NCBI GenBank assembly: GCA_017419325.1
Contig: JAFOLN010000336.1
Span: 1 to 12,162, forward strand
Direction: 5' to 3'
Origin: Clostridia bacterium
GTDB lineage: Bacteria; Bacillota; Clostridia; Oscillospirales; RGIG577
DNA length: 12,162 nucleotides
Both the position numbers and the translations under genes were made by a program. Positions 1 through 6,941 of the stretch are shown here, piece by piece. Under the pieces are notes generated by a model that saw only the letters and a program-made list of their open reading frames with translations, was not told where the DNA came from and made no database searches. Every line of letters begins with the position of its first letter. Positions within the stretch are counted from its first letter, which is position 1.

Positions 1-307
1 CTGGAATCAACATATTTGCAGTTCGCCCCTTGTTGTGGACGAAAATGATAAGCTGTGTGGCGTGCATATGCTCAGAATGGAGGGGAAAAAATGTAGCTTT
101 TGGCATTGCGTGATTGATCCCACATACAGGGGCAAAAAGATAGGTAGATTGCTTACTTATGTACCGATGGCCATCGCTGCTGATAATGGATTTGACTATT
201 GCCAGAACTGGATTGCAGATACAAACACTCCATCGATTAGAATGTGCAGTGCCGCAGGTATGCGCTTCAATCAGGTTAGCTCGTATCGATACGTTTTAAA
301 GCCGTAA
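1..307 (+). CDS. GNAT-family N-acetyltransferase, C-terminal part (5' end outside window)
   Basis: The open frame runs from base 2 to the TAA at 305-307, giving 101 residues. It has no start in the window. A GTG at 35 could be read as a start, but residues encoded upstream of it (W, then HIC and SPLV) still match the second copy at 493-1330, so the gene clearly begins before base 1. The visible part is the acetyl-CoA-binding half of a GNAT fold: a beta-strand pair, then YRGKKIGRLL, which fits motif A (R-x-x-G/K-x-G), then the final SSYRYVL strand. Counted by eye it is about 65% identical over 100 residues to the downstream copy, so the two are tandem paralogues. Its GC (about 43%) is lower than the matching part of copy two (about 50%). 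The acceptor substrate is unknown. The family acetylates amines using acetyl-CoA; nothing here narrows that down. Confidence 0.85.
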   Translation, partial: WNQHICSSPLVVDENDKLCGVHMLRMEGKKCSFWHCVIDPTYRGKKIGRLLTYVPMAIAADNGFDYCQNWIADTNTPSIRMCSAAGMRFNQVSSYRYVLKP

Positions 308-327
308 TATTTACAGTTTACTATTAT

Positions 328-358
328 CCGCCTGCAAACGACAGTTGTCTGCAGGCGG
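328..358. repeat. Inverted repeat, possible weak terminator after first GNAT gene
   Basis: CCGCCTGCA (328-336) and TGCAGGCGG (350-358) form a perfect 9-bp stem, and GAC/GTC inside can extend it across a bulge. It starts about 20 nt after the stop at 307. No T run follows, so it is not a classical terminator by itself. It may protect the 3' end of the transcript or act with the hairpin at 388-406. Confidence 0.6.
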
Positions 359-387
359 ATGTTATGTTCAGGGAAAAACGGATAATC

Positions 388-406
388 CGGCACAAGCCGT
401 TTTTTT
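388..406 (+). terminator. Intrinsic terminator
   Basis: CGGC-ACAA-GCCG (388-399) is a 4-bp GC stem with a tetraloop, followed directly by seven T (400-406). A weaker alternative pairing, AAAAACGG (374-381) with CCGTTTTT (397-404), covers the same T run. It would end transcription of the first GNAT gene before the second. Confidence 0.6.
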
Positions 407-475
407 GTGCTTTTTCGCCTGAGCGTACCGTAAAAGCAATATTCAAAGTTTTTTACCGTGCAAACGCCTTTTTTC

Positions 476-483
476 AAAGGAGG
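476..483 (+). promoter_or_regulatory. Ribosome binding site for the second GNAT gene
   Basis: AAAGGAGG is a near-perfect Shine-Dalgarno sequence, 9 nt before ATG 493. It shows that translation was meant to start at 493 and not at 587 or 629, which have no such site. This makes the frame break near 631 significant. Confidence 0.8.
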
Positions 484-492
484 GATCATTTA

Positions 493-1330
493 ATGGAGTT
501 AATTACCGACGGCAAACAGTACAACAAGGTGCTGAAGGAATTCAAATCGGCGCACAAATCGAGAATCACGAACCACTATATGATGTTTGATGAGGTTGAA
601 AAATATATCGCCGAAAAGCGATTATATTATGGAGGAAGATGTCCTTTTCTTCCTTCGCGATGAAAATGCATATTGGGACATGAGAATCATAGCCGATAAG
701 AATGCCGGGGGCGTAAACCTTAAGCTTGACAAGGACTGCGTTACGGCAGTCGTGAACAGAGGCGAGGAGCTTTCCGCAAACAATAAGGCGCTTGTATCCT
801 TTATTGAAAGCTGCGGCTTTGAATTTGAAAGCAGGAACCTTAATTATGAAATAGACGTTGCAAAGAACATCGAAAGCATTAAGGCGGAGGTCGCAAGGAT
901 CACTGCCGAAGCAAAACAGTACGGTCTTACGGTCATTCCCTATGAGGAAAAATACAGGAAGGACATTCACGCGCTCTGGCGCGAATATCTTAATAAGAAT
1001 GACATCCCCGTCGACGACTGGGAGAAGCACATCTGCAATTCGCCGCTCGTTATCGATGAGAACGGCAAGCTTTGCGGCGTGCATATGCTGAGAATAGAGG
1101 GCAAAAAATGCACCTATTGGCACTGTGTAATAGACCCCGCCTACCGTGGAAAGAAGGTGGGCAGGCTTCTCACATACATCCCGATGGTGATGGCTTACGA
1201 CAGAGGCTTTGAGCTTACCTGGAGCTGGATTGCCGAGGACAACATTGCGTCTCAGAAAATGGCCGAAGGCGCGGGCGAACGGCGTAACGGCATAAGCTCG
1301 TACAGATACGTCCTGGAATGCAAAGACTGA
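493..1330 (+). pseudogene. GNAT-family acetyltransferase gene broken by an apparent one-base frameshift
   Basis: The reading frame starts at ATG 493 behind a strong ribosome binding site and runs through MELITDGKQYNKVLKEF to KRLYYGG before closing at 663. The protein continues in the +1 frame (EEDVLFFLRDENAYWDM and onward) to TGA 1328-1330. Skipping the single G at 631 joins ...RLYY to EEDVLFF without a gap and restores about 278 residues, so one extra base in the GGAGG run is the simplest explanation. The restored protein has an N-terminal region ending in FIESCGFEFE, which resembles the end of a degenerate GNAT domain, then a full C-terminal GNAT domain. It is a tandem paralogue of the gene at 1-307. 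It may be a true pseudogene, a sequencing or assembly error, or, least likely, programmed +1 frameshifting. The fact that 700 nt stay open and conserved after the break favours an error or a very recent mutation. Confidence 0.6.
629..1330 (+). CDS. GNAT-family N-acetyltransferase, intact downstream reading frame of the broken gene
   Basis: This is the longest intact frame with an ATG within the disrupted locus: 233 residues from ATG 629 to TGA 1330. The ATG has no convincing ribosome binding site, so independent translation is doubtful; it is listed because this is the segment a gene caller would probably report. Residues 1-95 are the rest of the N-terminal region. Residues 100-233 are the GNAT domain, with an ALWREY helix near 115-120, the strand pair around HMLRIEGKKC, the acetyl-CoA pyrophosphate loop YRGKKVGRLL (172-181) and the closing SSYRYVL strand. 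The upstream copy matches it at about 65% identity. The acetyl acceptor is unknown and the neighbours (wecB, glmS) do not identify it. Confidence 0.55.
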   Translation: MEEDVLFFLRDENAYWDMRIIADKNAGGVNLKLDKDCVTAVVNRGEELSANNKALVSFIESCGFEFESRNLNYEIDVAKNIESIKAEVARITAEAKQYGLTVIPYEEKYRKDIHALWREYLNKNDIPVDDWEKHICNSPLVIDENGKLCGVHMLRIEGKKCTYWHCVIDPAYRGKKVGRLLTYIPMVMAYDRGFELTWSWIAEDNIASQKMAEGAGERRNGISSYRYVLECKD

Positions 1331-1343
1331 TAAAATCAAAGGG

Positions 1344-1373
1344 AGAGCGGTATTGTCCGCTCTTCTTGTTTTT
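1344..1373 (+). terminator. Intrinsic terminator after the second GNAT gene
   Basis: AGAGCGG (1344-1350) and CCGCTCT (1357-1363) form a 7-bp stem with a 6-nt loop, followed by the T-rich stretch TCTTGTTTTT. It lies 14 nt after the stop codon. Confidence 0.75.
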
Positions 1374-1430
1374 GTCGAAAAACCATGCGCATTTTGGTAG
1401 GTTTAATAAAAGTTTTCTTTACGTTCATGA

Positions 1431-1457
1431 TTCATATGTATATATTTGTGGTATAAT
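1431..1457 (+). promoter_or_regulatory. Probable promoter of wecB-glmS
   Basis: TATAAT at 1452-1457 is preceded by TG one base upstream (1449-1450), an extended -10 element. The -35 region is poor (TTCATA at 1431, 15-bp spacing), as is common with extended -10 promoters. Transcription would start near 1464, leaving a leader of about 100 nt before wecB. Confidence 0.55.
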
Positions 1458-1464
1458 ATCATTC

Positions 1465-1485
1465 AATATACAACTAATATACAAC
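1465..1485 (+). repeat. Direct repeat at the wecB transcription start
   Basis: AATATACAAC occurs at 1465-1474 and again at 1476-1485. The 11-bp period, close to one helical turn, lies immediately downstream of the -10 box. This is a plausible tandem binding site for a regulator, but no protein is known from the sequence. Confidence 0.5.
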
Positions 1486-1566
1486 GCTAAAAAATTACGC
1501 AGGTCGAATCGGTTTACATAAAACTACGGCCGTATTCGGGCATGCTATATCAGAAAGGGCTATCAG

Positions 1567-2685
1567 ATGAAAAAGATCATGCTTGTATTCGGTACACGCC
1601 CCGAGGCAATAAAAATGTGCCCCCTCGTGAACGAATTGAAGTCGAGGAGCACAATGAAGACGGTGGTCTGCGTGACCGGACAGCACAGACAGATGCTCGA
1701 TCAGGTTCTGAACGTATTCGGAGTCGTTCCCGATTATGACCTGTTTATCATGAAGGACCGACAGACGCTGTTTGACATAACGTCGAACATACTTCTTAAG
1801 ATACGCGAAGTGCTTGAGAGCGAGAAGCCCGATATCGTGCTGGTACACGGCGACACCTCCACCACGTTCGTAACGGCGCTGGCCTGCTTTTATCTTCAGA
1901 TACCCGTGGGCCATGTGGAGGCTGGCCTTCGCACCAACAATATTTACTCCCCGTACCCGGAGGAGTTCAACCGCCAGGCGGTGAGCATAATAAGCAGGTT
2001 CAACTTTGCCCCCACCGCCACGTCGAGAGACAACCTGCTCAGAGAAGGCAAGTCGGAGGACACCATATTCGTTACGGGAAATACTGTCATCGACGCGCTC
2101 AAAACCACGGTCAGAGCGGATTATACCCATCCCCAGCTTGAATGGGCGAAGGACAGCAGGCTCATCCTTATAACGGCGCACCGCCGCGAGAATCTGGGCG
2201 AGCCCATGCGCAATATGTTCCGCGCAATCCGCAGAGTATGCGACGAGCATAAGGATATAAAGGCCATATATCCTATACATATGAACCCGACAGTACGCGA
2301 GATCGCCGGGGAGGAGCTGGGCGGCGACGAGCGCATACGCCTCATTGAACCGCTGGACGCTCTCGATTTTCACAATTTCATGGCGCAAAGCTATCTTATA
2401 CTGACCGACTCCGGCGGCATACAGGAGGAGGCGCCCGCTCTGGGCAAGCCCGTGCTTGTCATGCGCGACACAACGGAGCGCCCGGAGGGCATAGCGGCGG
2501 GAACGCTTAAGCTTGTGGGAACGAATGAAGACAAAATATATGATACGTTCAGGCTCCTTCTGGAAAACGACGAGGTGTACCGCGCCATGAGCATGGCGGT
2601 AAACCCCTACGGCGACGGAGAGGCAAGCCGCAGGATAGCGGATATTCTGGAGGGGAAAAGGGAAAACGTAACATTCAACGGCTGA
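1567..2685 (+). CDS. wecB: UDP-N-acetylglucosamine 2-epimerase (non-hydrolysing)
   Basis: Cytoplasmic enzyme that interconverts UDP-GlcNAc and UDP-ManNAc, the precursor for ManNAc-containing wall teichoic acid linkage units or capsular polysaccharide (family knowledge). The 372-residue length is normal. The GT-B fold signature is complete: VFGTRPEAIKMCPLV at 7-21, TGQHRQML at 37-44, VHGDTSTTF at 93-101, GHVEAGLRT at 115-123, SPYPEEFNRQ at 128-137, TAHRREN at 203-209, and the C-terminal nucleotide-binding stretch LTDSGGIQEEAPALGKPVL at 279-297. Residues matching the catalytic Asp, two Glu and His of E. coli WecB are D96, E118, E132 and H205. ATG 1567 follows AAAGGG at 1554-1559. glmS starts 26 nt downstream, so the two probably form an operon; GlmS supplies the hexosamine from which this enzyme's substrate is made. 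The Bacillus name for the equivalent gene is mnaA. The gene does not by itself say which polymer is made. Confidence 0.95.
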   Translation: MKKIMLVFGTRPEAIKMCPLVNELKSRSTMKTVVCVTGQHRQMLDQVLNVFGVVPDYDLFIMKDRQTLFDITSNILLKIREVLESEKPDIVLVHGDTSTTFVTALACFYLQIPVGHVEAGLRTNNIYSPYPEEFNRQAVSIISRFNFAPTATSRDNLLREGKSEDTIFVTGNTVIDALKTTVRADYTHPQLEWAKDSRLILITAHRRENLGEPMRNMFRAIRRVCDEHKDIKAIYPIHMNPTVREIAGEELGGDERIRLIEPLDALDFHNFMAQSYLILTDSGGIQEEAPALGKPVLVMRDTTERPEGIAAGTLKLVGTNEDKIYDTFRLLLENDEVYRAMSMAVNPYGDGEASRRIADILEGKRENVTFNG

Positions 2686-2711
2686 TATAAATAAGTAAAG
2701 GAGAAAAAAGT

Positions 2712-4574
2712 ATGTGTGGTATAGTAGGTTTTGTGGGACGGCGGGACGCCGCGCCTATACTTCTTGAGGGACTGTCAAAGCTTGAGTATCGCGGTTATGA
2801 TTCGGCAGGCCTTGCGGTACGCGACAGCACCGGAAATTTTGAGGTCGTAAAAGCGAAGGGCAAGCTTAAGGAGCTCTTCGATAAGACCGATTCCGGCAAA
2901 GCGCTCCACGGGACGATGGGAATAGGCCATACCCGCTGGGCGACTCACGGAGAACCGAGCGAAACGAACGCGCACCCCCATATTTCCGGCATGGATGTAA
3001 AGGATTCCGACATAATCGGCGTACATAACGGCATAATTGAGAATTATATGGAGATGAAGACCAAGCTTTTGCGAAAGGGCTATAAGTTCTACTCCGATAC
3101 GGACACGGAGGTGCTTGTAAAGCTTGTGGATTACTATTATAAGAAGTATAAATGCCCCCCGTGCGAGGCCATAGCAAAGACCATGGTGCGCGTAAAGGGC
3201 TCGTATGCGCTGGCGGTAATGTTTAAGGACCATCCCGATGAGATATGGGCCGCCCGCAAGGATTCGCCCATGATCGTGGGCATAAGCGACAACGAGACGT
3301 TCATCGCGTCCGATGTGCCGGCAATACTCAAGTATACGCGGAACGTATATTATGTTGACAATATGGAAATCGCCTGCCTTAAGGAGGGCTCGGCGGAGTT
3401 CTTTACCATAGACAGCGAACCGATAGAAAAGGAGCTCGTCGAGATAACATGGGACACGGAGGCCGCTGAAAAGGGCGGATACGAGTATTTCATGATGAAG
3501 GAGATACATGAGCAGCCCCGCGCCATACTCGACACCTTAAACAGCGTTATAAAGGATGACGGAGACTCGAAAAAGATCGACTTCAGCGGCATAGGCATCC
3601 CGGACGAGGATATAAAGAATATATCGCAGATATATATAGCTGCCTGCGGCTCCGCATGGCATGCGGGCATGGCGGCGCAGTATGTAATAGAGGATCTGGC
3701 TCGCGTTCCCGTGAGAGTGGAGCTTGCGTCGGAGTTCAGATACAGAAAGCCCATACTCGATAAGAACGGCCTTGTGATAATAATAAGCCAGTCGGGCGAG
3801 ACGGCCGACAGCATAGCCGCCCTGAGAGAGGCAAAGGAGAAGGGCGTAAAGACGCTTGCCATAGTCAACGTCGTCGGTTCGACCATCGCAAGAGAGGCCG
3901 ATTATGTGCTCTATACGCTTGCGGGCCCCGAAATCGCCGTTGCAACGACGAAGGCATACTCGACTCAGCTCATAGCGGGCTACCTTCTGGCCATCCAGTT
4001 CGCATACGTGCGCGGCATGATAGACGATGAAAAGTACGCGTACTACATATCCGAGCTTTACGCTCTGCCCGATAAGATAGAGAAGATATTTGAGACAAAG
4101 GATAAGCTTCAGTGGTTCGCGGCGAAGTTCGTAAACGTCCACGACGTATTCTTCATAGGCAGGAACCTCGACTATGCCGTGTCGCTTGAGGGCAGCCTTA
4201 AGATGAAGGAGATATCCTATGCCCATTCGGAGGCATACGCCGCAGGCGAGCTTAAGCACGGCACCATAAGCATGATAGAGGGCGGCACTCTTGTAATAAG
4301 TGTGCTTACCCAGCCCGAGCTTTTCGACAAGACCATCTCGAATATGTCCGAGTGCAAGACAAGAGGCGCATACCTTGCGGCAATAACGGCCTATGGCCAT
4401 TACGACATTGAGGATACCGCAAGCTTCGTGTCATATGTCCCGACCGCCGACCCCCATTTCATGGGCAGCTTAAGCGTAATCCCGCTTCAGCTTCTGGGCT
4501 ATTATTTAAGCCTCGCCCGCGGCCTCGATGCCGACAAGCCGAGAAACCTTGCAAAATCCGTAACGGTGGAGTAA
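2712..4574 (+). CDS. glmS: Glutamine--fructose-6-phosphate aminotransferase (isomerizing)
   Basis: Makes glucosamine-6-phosphate from fructose-6-phosphate and glutamine, the entry step to UDP-GlcNAc, peptidoglycan and teichoic acids. The 620-residue length is normal. N-terminal Ntn-type glutaminase domain (about 1-240): MCGIVGFVG places the nucleophile Cys2 after Met removal; GHTRWATHG at 72-80, HNG at 105-107 (oxyanion hole) and SDTDTEV at 128-134. C-terminal isomerase with two SIS domains: ACGSAWHAG at 311-319, ISQSGETADS at 358-367, GPEIAVATTKAYSTQL at 405-420, GRNLDYAVSLEGSLKMKE at 483-500 and SEAYAAGELKHG at 506-517. The protein ends in KPRNLAKSVTVE, the usual closing motif. AAAGGAG at 2697-2703 sets the start. 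The 26-nt gap after wecB leaves no room for a glmS ribozyme directly upstream, so the self-cleaving control known from Bacillus is absent at this copy. Expression probably follows the wecB promoter. Confidence 0.97.
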   Translation: MCGIVGFVGRRDAAPILLEGLSKLEYRGYDSAGLAVRDSTGNFEVVKAKGKLKELFDKTDSGKALHGTMGIGHTRWATHGEPSETNAHPHISGMDVKDSDIIGVHNGIIENYMEMKTKLLRKGYKFYSDTDTEVLVKLVDYYYKKYKCPPCEAIAKTMVRVKGSYALAVMFKDHPDEIWAARKDSPMIVGISDNETFIASDVPAILKYTRNVYYVDNMEIACLKEGSAEFFTIDSEPIEKELVEITWDTEAAEKGGYEYFMMKEIHEQPRAILDTLNSVIKDDGDSKKIDFSGIGIPDEDIKNISQIYIAACGSAWHAGMAAQYVIEDLARVPVRVELASEFRYRKPILDKNGLVIIISQSGETADSIAALREAKEKGVKTLAIVNVVGSTIAREADYVLYTLAGPEIAVATTKAYSTQLIAGYLLAIQFAYVRGMIDDEKYAYYISELYALPDKIEKIFETKDKLQWFAAKFVNVHDVFFIGRNLDYAVSLEGSLKMKEISYAHSEAYAAGELKHGTISMIEGGTLVISVLTQPELFDKTISNMSECKTRGAYLAAITAYGHYDIEDTASFVSYVPTADPHFMGSLSVIPLQLLGYYLSLARGLDADKPRNLAKSVTVE

Positions 4575-4588
4575 GGTCGCAATAAAAC

Positions 4589-4646
4589 ATAAACAGCGTG
4601 TCGAAAGCACGGTTTTCGGGCCTTTTGACACGCTGTACGTTTATTT
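4589..4646 (+). terminator. Intrinsic terminator after glmS, possibly bidirectional
   Basis: ACAGCGTGTC (4593-4602) pairs perfectly with GACACGCTGT (4627-4636). AAAG/CTTT inside extends the stem, and ATAAAC/GTTTAT on the flanks adds pairs across a 2-nt bulge. An A-rich left flank and a T-rich right flank (GTTTATTT) mean it could work on either strand. It separates the wecB-glmS unit from the next gene. Confidence 0.7.
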
Positions 4647-4687
4647 GATATCGGATTAAACCATATAAAACAGCGGATAATATATTC

Positions 4688-4694
4688 GAGGTGA
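4688..4694 (+). promoter_or_regulatory. Ribosome binding site that decides the start of the DUF255 gene
   Basis: GAGGTGA lies 5 nt before ATG 4700. The alternative in-frame GTG at 4691 falls inside this site and cannot use it, so ATG 4700 is the start chosen here. No convincing promoter is visible between the upstream terminator and this site. Confidence 0.75.
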
Positions 4695-4699
4695 CGATA

Positions 4700-6577
4700 A
4701 TGCATACAAATGCGCTTATACATGAAACGAGCCCTTATCTTTTGCAGCATGCGCACAATCCCGTGAACTGGTACCCGTGGGGTGAGGAGGCGTTCGAGCG
4801 GGCGCGGCGCGAGGGGAAGCCCGTGTTTATAAGCATCGGCTACTCCACCTGCCACTGGTGCCACGTCATGGCCCATGAGAGCTTCGAGGACGAAGAGGTG
4901 GCCGAGGTATTGAACCGCGGCTTTATATGCATAAAGGTGGACCGTGAGGAGCGCCCCGACATAGACGGCGTATATATGCGCGCATGTCAGGCTATGACGG
5001 GCAGAGGCGGCTGGCCTATGAGCATTTTTTCGGACGCCGACGGAAAGCCATACTACGCGGGCAATTATTTTACGAAGGCCTATTTTTTAAAGCTTCTTGA
5101 AGCCGTAAGCGAGCAGTGGGAGCATAACAGGGAGGGCGCGCTTACGCGCTGCGCTCAGATTGCGGCCGCGCTGAATAAAGAGGACGCCCGGCCGGACGGG
5201 GACGCGGACGAACCCTCAAAGGAAGACGTTATCGCAATGTATGAGGGCGGCTTTGACGCCGATTTCGGCGGCTTCGGCGGCGCGCCGAAGTTCCCGTCGG
5301 GACAGGCCATGATGTATCTTCTGAGCACAGCGCCCTATATGGCCGAAAAGACGCTTTGGCAGATGTACTGCGGCGGCATATTCGACCACGCGGGCGGCGG
5401 CTTTTGTCGCTACTCCACGGATAAATACTGGCTTGTGCCCCATTTTGAGAAGATGCTCTATACAAACGCGTGGCTTGCGTCAGCCTACCTTATGGCGTAT
5501 GAAAAGACGGGCGACGACTTCTACAAAGACGTGGCCGCGCGGGTGTTTTCCTATCTCGAATGCGAAATGGAGTCGCCCGACGGCGGGTTTTACTCCGCGC
5601 AGGACGCTGACTCCGAGGGCGAGGAGGGAAAGTACTACGTTTTTGAAAAAAGCGAGCTTATAAACCTGCTTGGACAAAAGGACGGCGAACGCTTCTGCGA
5701 TTACTTCGGCGTGACGGACGAGGGCAGCTTCCACGGGAAGAACATTCTTCATCTTATAAACAACCCGAATCCTCCCGGGGAGATGGACGCGCTGCTTCGC
5801 CGCGTGTATGAATACCGAAAGACGCGCCAAAGCCTCCACACCGACAAAAAGCGCCTTACCTCATGGAACGCCCTTACCGCGGCGGCCTACGCCATGGCGG
5901 GACGCATAACGGGTGAAGCGCGGTATACGAAGAAGGCCGAAGAGACGCTTTCGTTCATAGAAAGCAAGCTTACATCGGACGGGACAGTCTATGCGGGCAT
6001 AAGCGGAAGTAAGTGCATGGGCGCGGGCTTTTTAGACGACTACGCCTTCTATGCCTTCGCGCTTTTAGAGATGTACGAGGCATGCTTTGATGAAAAGTAT
6101 TTAAAGAGAGCGGCACAGCTTACAAAGAAAATATGCCGCGATTTCTGGGACGAGGCGAACGGCGGCTTTTTCTTCTCGGGCGCACAGAACGAAAGACTTT
6201 TTTCAAGGCCGAAGGAGACATACGACGGCGCGCTGCCGTCGGGCAACACCATGATGGCTTTCGTGCTCTCAAGGCTCTCCCTTCTTACGGAGGACGGCGA
6301 GCTTGACGCGGTACTCGGGCGCCACAACGCATTTATGAACGCGCAGGCGGCCTCGCGCCCCGTGGCGTTCGCGTTCTATCTTTATTCGCGCCTGCCCGTA
6401 AAGAAGATAGTCTGCGTGACAGGCGACAAAAAGCTGCCCGAGGGTTTGCGCGTTCGCTCCGACTGGGCGTTTAGGCTCACGGGCGAAACGGATGAATACC
6501 GCATTATAAACGGCAGACCGACGTACTATGTCTGCGAGGGCGAGCTTTGTTATCCGCCGAAAAACGAATTAGAATAA
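4700..6577 (+). CDS. Thioredoxin-domain protein of the YyaL/DUF255 (SPATA20-like) family
   Basis: The 625-residue product is cytoplasmic, with no signal peptide. N-terminal DUF255 thioredoxin-like domain (about 1-165): HNPVNWYPWGEEAFERA at 19-35, FISIGYSTCHWCHVMAHESF at 43-62 with the CxxC pair C51/C54, DREERPDID at 81-89 and GGWPMSIF at 103-110. The rest is the alpha/alpha-barrel of the six-hairpin glycosidase type, with FGGFGGAPKFP, GGGFCRYS, PHFEKMLY at 247-254 and DADSEGEEGKYYVF from residue 302. It ends in YYVCEGELCYPP, the usual tail. It is somewhat shorter than the roughly 650-690 residues I recall as typical, mainly in the helical region after the KFP motif. The biochemical function of this widespread family is not established. 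It stands alone: a terminator lies upstream, and a separate promoter and T-box lie downstream. There is no reason to link it to tryptophan synthesis. Confidence 0.9.
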   Translation: MHTNALIHETSPYLLQHAHNPVNWYPWGEEAFERARREGKPVFISIGYSTCHWCHVMAHESFEDEEVAEVLNRGFICIKVDREERPDIDGVYMRACQAMTGRGGWPMSIFSDADGKPYYAGNYFTKAYFLKLLEAVSEQWEHNREGALTRCAQIAAALNKEDARPDGDADEPSKEDVIAMYEGGFDADFGGFGGAPKFPSGQAMMYLLSTAPYMAEKTLWQMYCGGIFDHAGGGFCRYSTDKYWLVPHFEKMLYTNAWLASAYLMAYEKTGDDFYKDVAARVFSYLECEMESPDGGFYSAQDADSEGEEGKYYVFEKSELINLLGQKDGERFCDYFGVTDEGSFHGKNILHLINNPNPPGEMDALLRRVYEYRKTRQSLHTDKKRLTSWNALTAAAYAMAGRITGEARYTKKAEETLSFIESKLTSDGTVYAGISGSKCMGAGFLDDYAFYAFALLEMYEACFDEKYLKRAAQLTKKICRDFWDEANGGFFFSGAQNERLFSRPKETYDGALPSGNTMMAFVLSRLSLLTEDGELDAVLGRHNAFMNAQAASRPVAFAFYLYSRLPVKKIVCVTGDKKLPEGLRVRSDWAFRLTGETDEYRIINGRPTYYVCEGELCYPPKNELE

Positions 6578-6591
6578 ATTTCAAAAAAGTG

Positions 6592-6620
6592 TTGACAAGA
6601 GAAAACTGCGATGGTATTAT
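6592..6620 (+). promoter_or_regulatory. Promoter of the trp operon
   Basis: TTGACA (6592-6597, perfect -35), a 17-bp spacer, then TATTAT (6615-6620) with TG just upstream (extended -10). The predicted start is near 6627, which gives a leader of about 315 nt before trpB, filled by the T-box. No terminator is visible between the DUF255 stop (6577) and this promoter. Confidence 0.85.
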
Positions 6621-6630
6621 ATAACACAAA

Positions 6631-6908
6631 TACAAACCGTTGAAGCGGGAGTAACGGCAGTGATGTTCCCACAGAGAGTCGGGGCAGGTGAGAGCCCGAT
6701 GGAAAACAAGCTGTCAAATGGGCCGCTGAGGGCGTCCGAACACAGGGGAGATTCCCCGAGTATTCGGCGACGTGAAGGCATACGTAAGTTGCCGGGGATA
6801 TGTTGGTATCTCAAAGAGCGCGGAGAGTATCTCTCCGAATCAAGGTGGCACCGCGAGCTTTTTAAGACTCGTCCTTGACGTTTTTACGTTGAGGAAGGGT
6901 CTTTTTTA
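6631..6908 (+). promoter_or_regulatory. T-box riboswitch, tRNA(Trp)-responsive
   Basis: This fills the 364-nt gap between genes. The conserved T-box AAGGTGGCACCGCG is at 6842-6855. Stem I: AGCGG (6644-6648) pairs with CCGCT (6723-6727) at the base, and GGCAG (6656-6660) pairs with CTGTC (6711-6715) above. Between them is a specifier loop with AGTA on the 5' side and AAATGGG on the 3' side, so the specifier codon is UGG (6719-6721), Trp. The distal part holds the typical CAGAGAG and GGTGAGAGCC elements. Further hairpins follow around 6735-6780 and GGCA/TGCC. In the antiterminator, CAAGG (6841-6845) pairs with CCTTG (6873-6877) and CGAG with CTCG, leaving the UGGC bulge. Its last base C would pair with a G discriminator, the base expected of tRNA(Trp). 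The competing terminator uses the same CTCGTCCTTG strand. Uncharged tRNA(Trp) should therefore allow read-through into trpB. Confidence 0.93.
6864..6907 (+). terminator. Regulated terminator of the T-box leader
   Basis: A long stem: AAGAC (6864-6868) pairs with GTCTT (6899-6903), and TCCTTGACGT (6872-6881) pairs with ACGTTGAGGA (6886-6895) allowing G-U pairs. It is followed by a T run to 6907. It is mutually exclusive with the antiterminator because both use bases 6868-6877. Confidence 0.88.
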
Positions 6909-6941
6909 TTTGTTTTTTGATAAAAAAACGGAGGATATAAG

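Noticed and set aside
566..1339. 257-residue reverse-strand reading frame opposite the GNAT gene
   Set aside because: The opposite strand encodes a recognisable GNAT domain with a paralogue next door; the reverse frame has no ribosome binding site or family resemblance.
1495..2388. 297-residue reverse-strand reading frame opposite wecB
   Set aside because: wecB is unmistakable on the + strand; this frame is a codon-usage shadow.
3537..4400. 287-residue reverse-strand reading frame opposite glmS
   Set aside because: It lies inside the highly conserved SIS domains of glmS and has no start signals.
4691..4699. GTG at 4691 as start of the DUF255 gene
   Set aside because: It lies within the Shine-Dalgarno GAGGTGA that serves ATG 4700.
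6660..6878. 72-residue open frame inside the trp leader, possible leader peptide
   Set aside because: It lies wholly in the T-box structure and has no run of Trp codons, so it is not a classical attenuator peptide.
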